This document shows, piece after piece, positions 36,285 through 45,456 of a stretch of DNA of 64,000 bases. The notes under the pieces were generated by a model. It saw only the letters and a list, made by a program, of their open reading frames with translations. It was not told the origin of the DNA and did not search any database. The position numbers and the translations under genes are program-made. The stretch lies in contig JAGWVT010000004.1 in NCBI GenBank assembly GCA_018970765.1, positions 28,729 to 92,728 of the forward strand. Direction: 5' to 3'. Origin of the DNA: Actinomycetales bacterium. GTDB taxonomy: Bacteria; Actinomycetota; Actinomycetes; S36-B12. Position 1 is the stretch's first letter. The number at the start of each line of letters is the position of its first letter.

Positions 36285-37315
36285 CAACGCAACAGTCCGT
36301 CGAGACCGGTGCGGCCATCCGGCTGCAGAACTCCGCGTTCAGTCATGATGGCAGCAATGTACTGCGCAGGCGTCACATCGAATGCCGGATTGAAGGCACC
36401 GACCCCGGGCGGCGCGAAGCATTGATCACCCACCTGCGTGACTTCGGCTGCATCCCGCAGCTCGATCGGGATCGCACTGCCATCTACGGTGTCCAGATCG
36501 ACGGTCGACCAGGGTGCGGCGACCACGAAGGGGATCCCTGCAGCCTGGCAGGCCAGCGCCAAGCCCACCGACCCGATCTTGTTCGCCGTATCGCCATTCC
36601 TAGCAATGCGATCGGCCCCAATGACTACGACGTCAACCAATCCACGCAAAATCGTTGACGCGGCCGCGCCGTCCACCTGGATCTGACATGGGATGCCGTC
36701 ACGATGCAACTCCCACGCGGTAAGGCGAGACCCCTGCAGCAGTGGCCTGGTTTCGTCTGCGTAGACCATTTCCAGGGGAGTCTGCGCATGCAGGCTGCGC
36801 ACCACACCCAGTGCCGTTCCGTACTCCGTGGTTGCTAGCGCCCCGGCATTGCAGTGCGTCAGCACTCGAAGTGGGCGCCGTTCGACGTGGTCCAGAATCC
36901 ACCTGGCACCCAATTCGGACAGTCGCCGGTTCGCCTCGGCATCATCGTTGGCAACTGCATTCGCTTCGGCAAGGACCGCCGCGTGCCCTGCGTCAATCAC
37001 AGTGCTGGCACGGTCAACGCCCCACGCCAGGTTCACCGCCGTCGGCCGTGCCTGGCGCAAGCGCTCAATCTGGTTCAACAGTTCCGCGTGTGTCCACCCT
37101 TCACGTGCCCCCTGTCGCACGGCTATCACGACGCCGTAGGCGCCGGCGGCGCCGAGGGCTGGTGCCCCGCGGACCACCAGGCGCTGGATGGCATCAATCA
37201 CACTGTCCACGTCGGGACAACTGACGCTGACTTCTTGGTCCGGAAGGCGGGTTTGATCCAACAGGACCAACGCACCGGCCGAATCATCCCAGGAAAGTGT
37301 CCGCAGCCTGCTCAC
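36284..37315 (-). CDS. mtnA: Methylthioribose-1-phosphate isomerase-like protein
   Basis: 343 residues of the MtnA/eIF2B-alpha family. It isomerises 5-methylthioribose-1-phosphate, and in the DHAP shunt 5-deoxyribose-1-phosphate, to the ribulose form. Substrate loop VRGAPALGAAGAYG at 48-61, catalytic Cys155 in THCNAG, DETRPLLQGSRLTAWEL, and catalytic Asp235 in GADRIARNGD are all present. The start is GTG 37315, where family homology begins (LDQTRLP follows); TAGGGT lies eight bases upstream. No mtnB, mtnC or mtnD is in view, so a complete methionine salvage pathway is not supported here. It heads the overlapping four-gene operon. Confidence 0.9.
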   Translation of the reverse strand: MSRLRTLSWDDSAGALVLLDQTRLPDQEVSVSCPDVDSVIDAIQRLVVRGAPALGAAGAYGVVIAVRQGAREGWTHAELLNQIERLRQARPTAVNLAWGVDRASTVIDAGHAAVLAEANAVANDDAEANRRLSELGARWILDHVERRPLRVLTHCNAGALATTEYGTALGVVRSLHAQTPLEMVYADETRPLLQGSRLTAWELHRDGIPCQIQVDGAAASTILRGLVDVVVIGADRIARNGDTANKIGSVGLALACQAAGIPFVVAAPWSTVDLDTVDGSAIPIELRDAAEVTQVGDQCFAPPGVGAFNPAFDVTPAQYIAAIMTERGVLQPDGRTGLDGLLR

Positions 37316-37323
37316 GGGAATGG

Positions 37324-37329
37324 ACCCTA
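37324..37329 (-). promoter_or_regulatory. -10 element of the mtnA operon
   Basis: TAGGGT, ending eight bases before GTG 37315. Its TAG is also the stop codon of the mutase gene, so the promoter is built into the 3' end of the upstream coding sequence. Confidence 0.45.
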
Positions 37330-38931
37330 GAGCGTGTCGATGGGTCGGTACTGACCCCACACTGCGCGCAATGCGTCGGAGACTTCACCCACCGTGGCGC
37401 GCGCCTGCAGCGCAACACGCATCGGGGCTAGCAGGTTATCCGTGCCTTCGGCAGCCCGTCGAATGTCCGCGAGGGCTGCATCAACCTTGGCTTGATCACG
37501 GTCGGCACGTAGGGCGCGCAGGCGTTCAATCTGCTCGGCTTCGATGGCAGGATTAACCCGCATGGGTTCGTAGCGTTCCTCGGACTCGATGGCAAACTGA
37601 TTTACGCCAACGATGACGCGGTCCCCCGCATCGATCTGCTGGGCCACTTCATAGGCGGAGCGCTCGATCTCGGACTTCTGGAAACCCTGTTCAATTGCGG
37701 CAACTGCCCCACCGAGTTCATCGATGCGCGCAATCAATGCCTCGGCAGCAGCCTCCAGTTCGTCGGTCAACGACTCGACCACGTAACTACCAGCAAATGG
37801 ATCGACGGTGGCGCAGACATCCGTTTCGTACGCCAGCACCTGCTGCGTCCGCAAGGCTAGGCGCGCCGCCTTGGCAGTCGGCAGCGCGATTGCCTCATCA
37901 AAGGAATTCGTATGCAGCGATTGCGTACCACCCAGGACCGCCGCCAGCCCTTGCACCGCCACTCGAACGAGATTTACCTCGGGCTGCTGAGCCGTCAGTT
38001 GCACGCCTGCTGTCTGCGTGTGGAATCGCAGCATCCAGGACTTGGGGTCCTTGGCATCGAAGCGCTCCCGCATGATGCGGGCCCACATACGTCGGGCGGC
38101 ACGAAACTTCGCCACCTCTTCCAGGATGGTTGTGCGTGAGACGAAAAAGAACGCCAAGCGCGGGGCAAACTCGTCGATGTTCTGACCGGAGTCAAGTGCC
38201 GCCTGCACATAGGCAATTCCGTCCGCAAGCGTGAATGCAACCTCCTGCACAGGGGTCGCACCCGCCTCCGCCATGTGATAGCCAGAGATGGAGATCGTGT
38301 TCCATTTGGGAATGGACTGTCGGCAATAGGTGAAAATGTCCGTAATCAATCGCAGGGATTGCGCAGGTGGGTATATGTACGTACCCCGTGCGATGTATTC
38401 CTTCAACACATCGTTTTGGATGGTTCCGTTGAGCGCGGTACCGGGCACGCCCTGTTCCTCGGCCACCAATTCATAGAGCAGCAGAAGTATCGCCGCGGTG
38501 GAATTGATCGTCATCGACGTTGACACCTGATCAAGGGCGATGCCATCAAAGAGTCGGCGCATGTCGTCGATTGAATCGATGGCCACCCCGACCTTGCCGA
38601 CCTCGCCATGCGCGAGGGGATGGTCTGAGTCGTAACCCATCTGAGTTGGCAGATCAAAGGCCACCGACAGACCGGTCGTACCAGCCGTTAGGAGCTCTCG
38701 GTAGCGCGCATTCGACTCCGCTGCCGTACCGAATCCGGCGTACTGTCGCATCGTCCAAGGTCGACCCGTGTACATCGTGGGATACACGCCGCGGGTGTAC
38801 GGGTACTCGCCCGGATTCCCAAGTTGCCTGGCCGAGTCCCAGCCATCAAGCGCCTGCGGACCATACAACGTGTCTAGGGGCAGCCCAGACTCCGTGCGAC
38901 GCTCGTCAGACACTCCGAGTCCAATCCCCAC
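37327..38931 (-). CDS. Methylmalonyl-CoA mutase large (catalytic) subunit
   Basis: 534 residues: the substrate-binding TIM barrel without the C-terminal B12-binding domain. Features are [19 protein letters not shown] near 51-69, [16 protein letters not shown] near 90, [14 protein letters not shown] near 205, [12 protein letters not shown] near 338, and [13 protein letters not shown] at the end. The tyrosine in PTMYTGRPW and the arginine in PPAQSLRL sit where methylmalonyl-CoA mutases have them; isobutyryl and 2-hydroxyisobutyryl mutases differ there. The small B12-binding partner is at 62982-63404. GTG 38931 is used as start; GTG 38913 is possible. Confidence 0.88.
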   Translation of the reverse strand: MGIGLGVSDERRTESGLPLDTLYGPQALDGWDSARQLGNPGEYPYTRGVYPTMYTGRPWTMRQYAGFGTAAESNARYRELLTAGTTGLSVAFDLPTQMGYDSDHPLAHGEVGKVGVAIDSIDDMRRLFDGIALDQVSTSMTINSTAAILLLLYELVAEEQGVPGTALNGTIQNDVLKEYIARGTYIYPPAQSLRLITDIFTYCRQSIPKWNTISISGYHMAEAGATPVQEVAFTLADGIAYVQAALDSGQNIDEFAPRLAFFFVSRTTILEEVAKFRAARRMWARIMRERFDAKDPKSWMLRFHTQTAGVQLTAQQPEVNLVRVAVQGLAAVLGGTQSLHTNSFDEAIALPTAKAARLALRTQQVLAYETDVCATVDPFAGSYVVESLTDELEAAAEALIARIDELGGAVAAIEQGFQKSEIERSAYEVAQQIDAGDRVIVGVNQFAIESEERYEPMRVNPAIEAEQIERLRALRADRDQAKVDAALADIRRAAEGTDNLLAPMRVALQARATVGEVSDALRAVWGQYRPIDTL

Positions 38932-38984
38932 CTGCGGCGATCACTTCTGCTGCGACCATTGCGGGTTGAGGCCTGCGACAGCGA

Positions 38985-39737
38985 CTACGACTTGCGGACG
39001 CGGATCTTGGAGCCAAGCCAGCGCACGGGGTCGTACTTGACGTCGACAACGCGCTCCTTGAGCGGGATAAGTGCGTTATCCGTGATCTTGATGTGCTCTG
39101 GGCAGACCTCAGTGCAGCACTTCGTGATATTGCAGTACCCAAGGCCGAGAACTTCCTGCGCTTCATGCTTGCGATCGAGCGTGTCGAGCGGGTGCATGTC
39201 CAGTTCGGCCACCCGCATGAGAACACGCGGTCCTGCGAAATGGGCCATGTTGTTCTCGTGATCGCGAATCGCATGGCAGGTGTTCTGGCAGAGAAAGCAC
39301 TCGATGCACTTACGGAACTCCTGGCTGCGCGCCACGTCCTCCTGCTGCATCCGATACTCGCTTGGCTGGAGTCCCTTGGGCGGCTGAAAGGCCGGCACCT
39401 CCCGCGCCTTCGTGTAATTAAACGACACGTCGGTCACCAAGTCCCGAACGTTCGGGAAGGTGCGTAGCGGCGTCACGGTGATGGTTTCCGTTGGTTCGAA
39501 GGTGTTCATGCGCGTCATGCACATCAGGCGAGGGCGACCGTTGACCTCCGCGCTGCACGACCCGCACTTGCCCGCCTTGCAGTTCCAACGGACTGCAAGG
39601 TCAGGAGCCTGAGTGGCCTGAATGCGATGGATAACGTCGAGGACGACCTCGCCATCATTCACGTCTACTGCGTAGTCCGCCAACGCCCCGTCACCCTCGA
39701 GGCCACGCCAGACACGGAAGTTCGCCGTATAACTCAT
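38985..39737 (-). CDS. sdhB: Succinate dehydrogenase iron-sulfur subunit
   Basis: 250 residues. It passes electrons from the flavoprotein to the membrane anchor. The [2Fe-2S] ligands are in CKAGKCGSC and the later RLMC (about 54-74). The [4Fe-4S] site is CIECFLCQNTC near 140, and the third cluster is CCTEVCPEH near 206. Length and the GLQPSEY insert are typical of the Sdh1/non-classical class. It begins two bases after sdhA ends, in an sdhC-sdhA-sdhB transcript. Confidence 0.93.
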   Translation of the reverse strand: MSYTANFRVWRGLEGDGALADYAVDVNDGEVVLDVIHRIQATQAPDLAVRWNCKAGKCGSCSAEVNGRPRLMCMTRMNTFEPTETITVTPLRTFPNVRDLVTDVSFNYTKAREVPAFQPPKGLQPSEYRMQQEDVARSQEFRKCIECFLCQNTCHAIRDHENNMAHFAGPRVLMRVAELDMHPLDTLDRKHEAQEVLGLGYCNITKCCTEVCPEHIKITDNALIPLKERVVDVKYDPVRWLGSKIRVRKS

Positions 39738-39739
39738 GA

Positions 39740-41659
39740 TTACGCCGCTCCTCGGGGTAGATGCGTCATCTCAACGTCAGTCAAGTACTTGCTCAACTCG
39801 GCCGGATCGAACAGGGCCAAGAGTTCGTCGCGCATCCACGGCAGTTCCTGCTTGGTTACGTCGACCTTGTTGCCATCGAGGCGACAGACCAGGTTCGTTC
39901 CACGCCAGGCTGGGTCCATCTTTGGGTAGTCATTGCGAGTATGACCGCCGCGCGACTCTTGCCGGGCAAGAGCCGAGCGTGCGATGCACTCTGACACGAT
40001 CAGCATGTTCTGCAAGTCCAACGACAGGTGCCAGCCCGGGTTGTAGGGCCGCCCCCCTGCGATGGCAACCTTCGCAGCTCGAGCCTTGAGCTCGTCCAAG
40101 CGACCGAGAGCCTGCTCCATTTCGTCGGCTGTGCGGATGATGCCGACCAGGTCGTTCATCAACTGCTGCAGTTCATATTGGATTGTGAACGGGTTTTCAC
40201 CTGCTGCCGGATCGCGTTCGAAGGGTGCCAACGCTGCGGCCATGGCCGCATCCACATCTGCCGACTCGGGCGCGGGTCGTTGCCCGGCGCGATCGAGCTC
40301 ATCGACATACTCCGAGGCTCCAAGACCAGCGCGACGACCAAAGACGAGTAGGTCCGAAAGTGAGTTGCCGCCGAGGCGATTCGAACCGTGCAGACCGCCG
40401 GCAGCCTCGCCCGCGGAGAACAGTCCGTGCACGCCGACAGCACCCGTCGAATCTGGATCCACCTCGACGCCACCCATCACGTAGTGACAGGTAGGACCTA
40501 CCTCCATCGGCTCCTCGGTGATGTCGACATCGGCAAGCTCCTTGAACTGATGCCACATGCTCGGCAGCTTGGCCTTGATCGTCTCGGCTGGCAGTCGCTT
40601 GGACACGTCAAGGAAGACACCACCGTGCGGAGACCCCCGACCCGCCTTGACCTCAGCGTTGATGGCTCGCGCTACTTCGTCACGGGGCAGCAACTCCGGC
40701 GGGCGCTTGTTGTGATCCGGGTCCGTGTACCAGCGGTCGGCTTCTTCCTCAGTCGTGGCGTACTGCGCCTTGAAGACCTCAGGGATGTAGTCGAACATGA
40801 AGCGGCGGCCCTCAGAGTTGGTGAGCACGCCACCGTCGCCGCGCACCGATTCGGTCACCAAAATGCCCTTGACGCTCGGTGGCCACACCATGCCGGTCGG
40901 ATGGAACTGCACGAATTCCATGTTGATGAGCGAGCCACCGGCACGCATGGCCAGGGCATGACCGTCACCGGTGTACTCCCACGAGTTGCTGGTGACCTTG
41001 AAACTCTTCCCGATTCCGCCGGTGGCGATGACGATCGCCGGTGCCTCGAAGAGCACGAACTGGCCGGACTCTCGCCAGTAGCCAAAGGCCCCGGCGACTC
41101 GGCGATCCTTACCCTTACCGGTTAGCAGGATGTCGGTGATGGTGCACTCGGCAAACACGCGCAACTTTGATTCGTAGTCACCGGTGTCGCGCTGGTCTTC
41201 CTGCTGCATTGCCACCACGCGCTGCTGGAGGGTTCGGATCAATTCCAGACCCGTCCGGTCACCCACATGGGCCAATCGGGGGTACTCATGCCCTCCGAAG
41301 TTCCGTTGGCTGATCTTGCCGTCCTTCGTACGATCGAACAGGGCTCCCCAACCCTCCAACTCCCAGACTCGCTCTGGAGCCTCCTTCGCATGCAGTTCAG
41401 CCATCCGATAGTGATTGAGGAACTTGCCGCCGCGCATGGTGTCGCGGAAGTGCACCTGCCAGTTGTCGTTGTGGTTCACATTGCCCATGGAGGCCGCGAT
41501 ACCACCCTCAGCCATGACGGTGTGTGCTTTGCCGAAGAGGGATTTCGAGATGATCGCCGTGGACTTACCGAGTTCCCGGGACTCGATGGCCGCGCGCAGC
41601 CCGGCGCCACCTGCTCCGATCACCACGACGTCGTACTTGTGGACCTCGATGTCAGTCAT
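39740..41659 (-). CDS. sdhA: Succinate dehydrogenase flavoprotein subunit
   Basis: About 639 residues. It oxidises succinate to fumarate with covalently bound FAD. Visible: dinucleotide motif VIGAGGAGLRAA at about 13-24, the FAD-linking histidine in KAHTVMAEGG, substrate-site FHPTGM, and the capping segment SNRLGGNSLSDLL. I choose ATG 41659 with a GAGG six bases upstream; the longer open frame extends into sdhC. It is the large, SdhA-of-Sdh1 form that works with a single membrane anchor. Confidence 0.95.
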   Translation of the reverse strand: MTDIEVHKYDVVVIGAGGAGLRAAIESRELGKSTAIISKSLFGKAHTVMAEGGIAASMGNVNHNDNWQVHFRDTMRGGKFLNHYRMAELHAKEAPERVWELEGWGALFDRTKDGKISQRNFGGHEYPRLAHVGDRTGLELIRTLQQRVVAMQQEDQRDTGDYESKLRVFAECTITDILLTGKGKDRRVAGAFGYWRESGQFVLFEAPAIVIATGGIGKSFKVTSNSWEYTGDGHALAMRAGGSLINMEFVQFHPTGMVWPPSVKGILVTESVRGDGGVLTNSEGRRFMFDYIPEVFKAQYATTEEEADRWYTDPDHNKRPPELLPRDEVARAINAEVKAGRGSPHGGVFLDVSKRLPAETIKAKLPSMWHQFKELADVDITEEPMEVGPTCHYVMGGVEVDPDSTGAVGVHGLFSAGEAAGGLHGSNRLGGNSLSDLLVFGRRAGLGASEYVDELDRAGQRPAPESADVDAAMAAALAPFERDPAAGENPFTIQYELQQLMNDLVGIIRTADEMEQALGRLDELKARAAKVAIAGGRPYNPGWHLSLDLQNMLIVSECIARSALARQESRGGHTRNDYPKMDPAWRGTNLVCRLDGNKVDVTKQELPWMRDELLALFDPAELSKYLTDVEMTHLPRGAA

Positions 41660-41693
41660 TGCTGTCCTCTGGTTGGTCGCCGGAAAATCGCGT

Positions 41694-42506
41694 TTAGAAG
41701 AAGTAGAAGTTCGGGATAGCACCGATGGAGACCTGGCGAACGTAGAGGTCCGTCAAGGCGACACCGATAAGTGAGATCCACGCGAACCGGGGATGCCGAG
41801 CATTGAGCTTGGATACGAAAGTCCAGAACCGGTAGCGCGTGGGATGCGCGGAGAAGTTCTTTAAGCGCCCACCCACCACATGGCGGCAGGTGTGGCAGGA
41901 AAGCGAGTACAGCCAGAGCAGGGTCGCGTTCGCGATGAGAATGACGGTACCGACGCTCATGTGCCCCCACTGGCCATCGGAATTTCGGAAGGCGATGACC
42001 GCGTCATAGGTGAGGATCGCATTGAAGACCAGCCCGGCAAAAAAGAACCAGCGGTGGCTGTTCTGCAGAATCAGTGGGGCACGAGTCTCACCCGTGTAGC
42101 GCTTGTGCGGCTCGGCAACTGCGCAAGCCGGCGGGGAAAGCCAGAACGAGCGGTAGTAGGCCTTGCGGTAGTAGTAGCAGGTCATCCGGAATCCGAGCGG
42201 GAACACCAGGATCAGCAGCGCGGGCGAGAGCACCCACCAGGACCCGATAGGTGTCCATTCCGCCGACCCGGGCACGCAGTCGGTGGCCAGGCAGGGCGAG
42301 TAGAAGGGTGAAATCAGCGGGGTCGTGTAGTAGTACGCGTTCTCAAAGGCGCGCCAGGTCGAGTAGATGATGAAGGCGATCAGGCTGCCGAACACGATGG
42401 CCGGCTGAATCCACCATCGATCGGTTCGCAGAGTACGGGCCTTGATATCCGCTCGCTGCTCGCCGGGGAGCGCGCCGGCGGGAATGGTGTTGGTAGCGCC
42501 GCTCAC
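41694..42506 (-). CDS. sdhC: Succinate dehydrogenase membrane anchor, fused single-subunit type
   Basis: 270 residues with five hydrophobic helices at about 34-50, 92-112, 150-172, 182-205 and 240-258. Conserved pieces are RMTCYYYRKAYYRSFW, HRWFFF and the CHTCRHVVGGR motif near 207. This is the anchor of mycobacterial Sdh1 (Rv0249c-like), not the two small SdhC/SdhD proteins. It probably feeds electrons to menaquinone. GTG 42506 has GAGAGG seven bases upstream. A TACATT at 42546-42551 (minus) is a plausible -10 for the sdhCAB transcript. Confidence 0.88.
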   Translation of the reverse strand: MSGATNTIPAGALPGEQRADIKARTLRTDRWWIQPAIVFGSLIAFIIYSTWRAFENAYYYTTPLISPFYSPCLATDCVPGSAEWTPIGSWWVLSPALLILVFPLGFRMTCYYYRKAYYRSFWLSPPACAVAEPHKRYTGETRAPLILQNSHRWFFFAGLVFNAILTYDAVIAFRNSDGQWGHMSVGTVILIANATLLWLYSLSCHTCRHVVGGRLKNFSAHPTRYRFWTFVSKLNARHPRFAWISLIGVALTDLYVRQVSIGAIPNFYFF

Positions 42507-42595
42507 GGCGGTTCCTCTCCACGTAGGTGTCGCGCAGTGCTCGTCAATGTAGCCCCGGGCCCAGCGGCTCGCACCGGCTCAGGGTGGGAGGTTGG

Positions 42596-44041
42596 TCACA
42601 GGTCCACGGCGAAGTACTGCATCTCAAGGAACTCATGTATCCCGGCGAAGCCGCCCTCGCGACCAAGCCCAGACTCCTTCATCCCGCCGAAGGGGGCGGC
42701 CGGATCGGAGGCCAGCCCGCGATTGATGGCGACCATCCCGGACTCCATCTGCCGAGCCACCCCGATGCCAATGCCGGTATTCGCGGCGTAGACGTAGGAG
42801 ATGAGCCCGTACTCCGTGTCATTTGCCATCCGGATCGCCTCGGCCTGATCGGTGAAGGTGACAATGGGTGCGACAGGGCCGAAGATCTCGTTGCGCGTGA
42901 GGGTGGAGCCATGCGCCACGTCACGGACGATCATTGGCGCGATGAAAGCGCCCTGGGCAGGTACCTCGGTCGTCTGGGTGATCTCGACTCCTTCGGCCCG
43001 AGCTTCCTCGACCAGATCGAGGATTTTGTCCCGCTCACGGACGCTCACCATGGCGCCAAGGTCATTGGCGGAGTCGGTTCCCGGACCCACTTGTAAGGCG
43101 CTCAGTGCCGCCTGGAACTTGGTCGCGAAACTATCTGCCAGGGATTCATGAACATAGAAGCGGTTCGCCGCCGTGCAAGCAGCACCGCCGTTTCGCATCT
43201 TGGCGATCATGGCACCGGCAACAGCAGCATCGACATCGGCCCCTTCCAGTACCAGGAAGGGAGCATTACCGCCCAGTTCCATACTGGAACGCAGAACGCG
43301 ATCGGCGGTTTGGCGCAGCAAGACCTTGCCCACATATGTGGAGCCGGTGAACGACAGCGTGGCAACCCGCAGATCCGCCAGGATCGCCGAGGAGACCTCG
43401 CCGGTCTTGGATGTCGTGATGATGTTCACGACACCCTCGGGTGCGCCAGCCCTGCGCAGCACCTCGCCGATCCACAGGGCTGTCAGGGGCGTCTCGGAAG
43501 CCGGCTTGAGAATCGTGGTGCAGCCCGCAGCCAGGGCCGGCGCGATCTTTCTGGTCGCCATAGCTGCTGGGAAATTCCATGGGGTGATGAGGTAGGCGAC
43601 CCCGATGGGTCGGTGGTCGGTGATGATGGTCTTGTCTCGCGCCGGCGCGTAGCGAAAGCCGCCCTCGATCCGGCATGCCTCCTCGGAGAACCAGCGGAAG
43701 AATTCCGCTGCGTAAACCGACTCCCCCATGGCATCTCGCCAGGCCTTGCCATTTTCTAGAGCGATCAGTCGAGCACAGGTCTCGATCTCTGCGGTCATGA
43801 TTTCCCAGGCCCGACGCAGAATCTCGGCACGTTGACGCGCAGGTGTGATCGACCAACTCTGGAATGCGCTATCCGCGGCCGCCACAGCGGCGATGCCCTC
43901 ATCGACGCCGGCATCCCCGATCTCTGCCAGAACGCTCAGGGATGCGGGATTGGTTACCGGCAACTTCGTCGTCGTTGGCAGCCATTCGCCACCGATGAGA
44001 AGTCCGGTGGGCACTTGAGGCAGGGTGGAGGCAGTCGTCAT
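42596..44041 (-). CDS. gabD: Succinate-semialdehyde dehydrogenase
   Basis: 481 residues, ALDH superfamily, GabD-like. It oxidises succinate semialdehyde to succinate. Motifs: TPWNFPAAM at 153-161, KPASETPL, FTGSTYVG at 231-238, Glu255 in MELGG, and Cys289 in GGAACTAANR. The last is the GabD-type cysteine context. C-terminal NEIFGPV and FGGMKESGLGREGG are intact. It lies upstream of sdh on the same strand, so succinate would pass straight on. ATG 44041 is exactly six bases from TAGCCT, predicting a leaderless transcript. Confidence 0.88.
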   Translation of the reverse strand: MTTASTLPQVPTGLLIGGEWLPTTTKLPVTNPASLSVLAEIGDAGVDEGIAAVAAADSAFQSWSITPARQRAEILRRAWEIMTAEIETCARLIALENGKAWRDAMGESVYAAEFFRWFSEEACRIEGGFRYAPARDKTIITDHRPIGVAYLITPWNFPAAMATRKIAPALAAGCTTILKPASETPLTALWIGEVLRRAGAPEGVVNIITTSKTGEVSSAILADLRVATLSFTGSTYVGKVLLRQTADRVLRSSMELGGNAPFLVLEGADVDAAVAGAMIAKMRNGGAACTAANRFYVHESLADSFATKFQAALSALQVGPGTDSANDLGAMVSVRERDKILDLVEEARAEGVEITQTTEVPAQGAFIAPMIVRDVAHGSTLTRNEIFGPVAPIVTFTDQAEAIRMANDTEYGLISYVYAANTGIGIGVARQMESGMVAINRGLASDPAAPFGGMKESGLGREGGFAGIHEFLEMQYFAVDL

Positions 44042-44047
44042 GGGGCA

Positions 44048-44053
44048 AGGCTA
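44048..44053 (-). promoter_or_regulatory. -10 element of gabD
   Basis: TAGCCT on the minus strand, six bases before ATG 44041. The whole divergent intergenic region to the carboxypeptidase gene is 38 bp. Confidence 0.55.
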
Positions 44054-44067
44054 GTGGCGGGGCACCG

Positions 44068-44073
44068 TACCCT
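44068..44073 (+). promoter_or_regulatory. -10 element of the D,D-carboxypeptidase gene
   Basis: TACCCT, six bases before GTG 44080. It is identical in sequence and spacing to the ugd element at 4901. Confidence 0.6.
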
Positions 44074-44079
44074 GAGCGC

Positions 44080-45456
44080 GTGCTGAGCCTTCGCCGTCCG
44101 GTGAGCGTTGCCCTGCTTGGGGCTAGCTGCATCGTTCTGCTGGCCATGCAGACCAGCCAAGCCCAAGCCGAAACCGTCGGCGGTGAGCGACTTGCTGCCG
44201 AGGGCATTCAAGTTGACGCGGGGCCTGATGCCCAGCCGTTACCCGACATTCGTGCCGCCACGTGGGTCATCGCCGATGCCTCGACCGGCGCAATTCTGGC
44301 GGCCAAGGACGCTCACCTCCAACGCGCCCCAGCGAGCACCTTGAAGACACTGACGGCACTGACCGTGCTCCCGAATCTCCCGCTGGACGGGACCTATCGA
44401 CCAAGCCAGAAAGACGCCACCGTGGGCGGAACTCGCGTGGGGCTAGTCGCTGGCAAGCCTTACACGATCCGGCAACTGCTGTACGGCGCCTTCCTACCGA
44501 GCGGCAACGACGCAGCTACGGCTCTTGCGCGCGCCAACGGCGGTGTGCGCGAGACGGTGCAGCAGATGAACGACCTGGCCAAGCAGTTGCAGGCCTTGGA
44601 CACCGTGGCGGTCAATCCGACTGGCCTGGATGAGCCGGGTCAGGTCTCCAGCGCCTACGACCTGGCACTGTTCGCCCGCGCCGGCCTTGCCCGTCCGGAC
44701 TTCGCCGAGTTCGCGCGAACCAAGACCTTTGATTTTCCTGCCCGGGGCTCCGGGACGTACCGCATCTACAACACCAACCGTCTACTCACGAGCAAGTTCC
44801 GCGGCGTTATCGGCGTCAAGACGGGGTATACGACCAATGCCGGACGCACTTACATAGGTGCTGCTGAACGCAGGGGAACCACCATCATCGTGGCGATGAT
44901 GGGCATCACCGAACCAACGATTGACGCAGCACGCAAAGCGTTGGCGTGGGGTCTGAAGAACCACGACAAGGTGATACCCATCGGCACGCTCGTCGACCCA
45001 ATCACCACCGCTGCGGCGAGCCCCACTCCATCGCCATCCGCCTCTGTGCAACTGTCGGCATTGGACACGGTCACATCCGAACCTCGCCTAGCACCCGGGG
45101 TTGGTGCCCGGGTGGCCACAGCCGCGACCGCCACTGTGCGCCGAGCAATCTCAGATCCCCGCGCACCCTACGCACTAGGTGTCGGTGCAATCGCGGGAGC
45201 GGTCCTGGTGTCCCTGATCCCCTTGGTAAATCGGCTGCGCCAACGGCGTCGAACACCCATCGTGCCGCTGGTCACGACTCAGGCTATGGCACCTGAGCAC
45301 ACGATCAAGCGTGCCTCCACGTTGTACGCCGTCATCGACGAGGTACCGATAAATGCCGAGCCCTGGCGACCAGGCCGCTACCGCCGGCTTCGAAATTCCC
45401 GAAAAGTGAGTCGTAGACGCCAGCCAGTTCGTGCATTCCCAGCCCCTGGCACCTGA
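44080..45456 (+). CDS. D-alanyl-D-alanine carboxypeptidase (class C PBP5-type)
   Basis: 458 residues. It trims pentapeptide side chains of peptidoglycan outside the membrane. A signal peptide spans about 1-30. All three penicillin-binding motifs are present: STLK at 86-89, SGN at 141-143, KTG at 248-250. A Pro/Ser-rich linker near 305-315 is followed by a C-terminal membrane helix at about 362-383 and a basic cytoplasmic tail, so it is anchored at both ends of processing. It is divergent from gabD with a separate leaderless promoter. Confidence 0.92.
   Translation: MLSLRRPVSVALLGASCIVLLAMQTSQAQAETVGGERLAAEGIQVDAGPDAQPLPDIRAATWVIADASTGAILAAKDAHLQRAPASTLKTLTALTVLPNLPLDGTYRPSQKDATVGGTRVGLVAGKPYTIRQLLYGAFLPSGNDAATALARANGGVRETVQQMNDLAKQLQALDTVAVNPTGLDEPGQVSSAYDLALFARAGLARPDFAEFARTKTFDFPARGSGTYRIYNTNRLLTSKFRGVIGVKTGYTTNAGRTYIGAAERRGTTIIVAMMGITEPTIDAARKALAWGLKNHDKVIPIGTLVDPITTAAASPTPSPSASVQLSALDTVTSEPRLAPGVGARVATAATATVRRAISDPRAPYALGVGAIAGAVLVSLIPLVNRLRQRRRTPIVPLVTTQAMAPEHTIKRASTLYAVIDEVPINAEPWRPGRYRRLRNSRKVSRRRQPVRAFPAPGT

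Noticed and set aside
34275..37315. L-rhamnose utilisation locus
   Set aside because: The aldolase-SDR is RhaEW-like, but rhamnose isomerase, rhamnulokinase and a sugar transporter are absent while mtnA and a nucleoside deaminase are adjacent.
40388..41125. Plus-strand open frame of 245 codons
   Set aside because: Exact antisense of sdhA, an effect of codon composition in GC-rich DNA.
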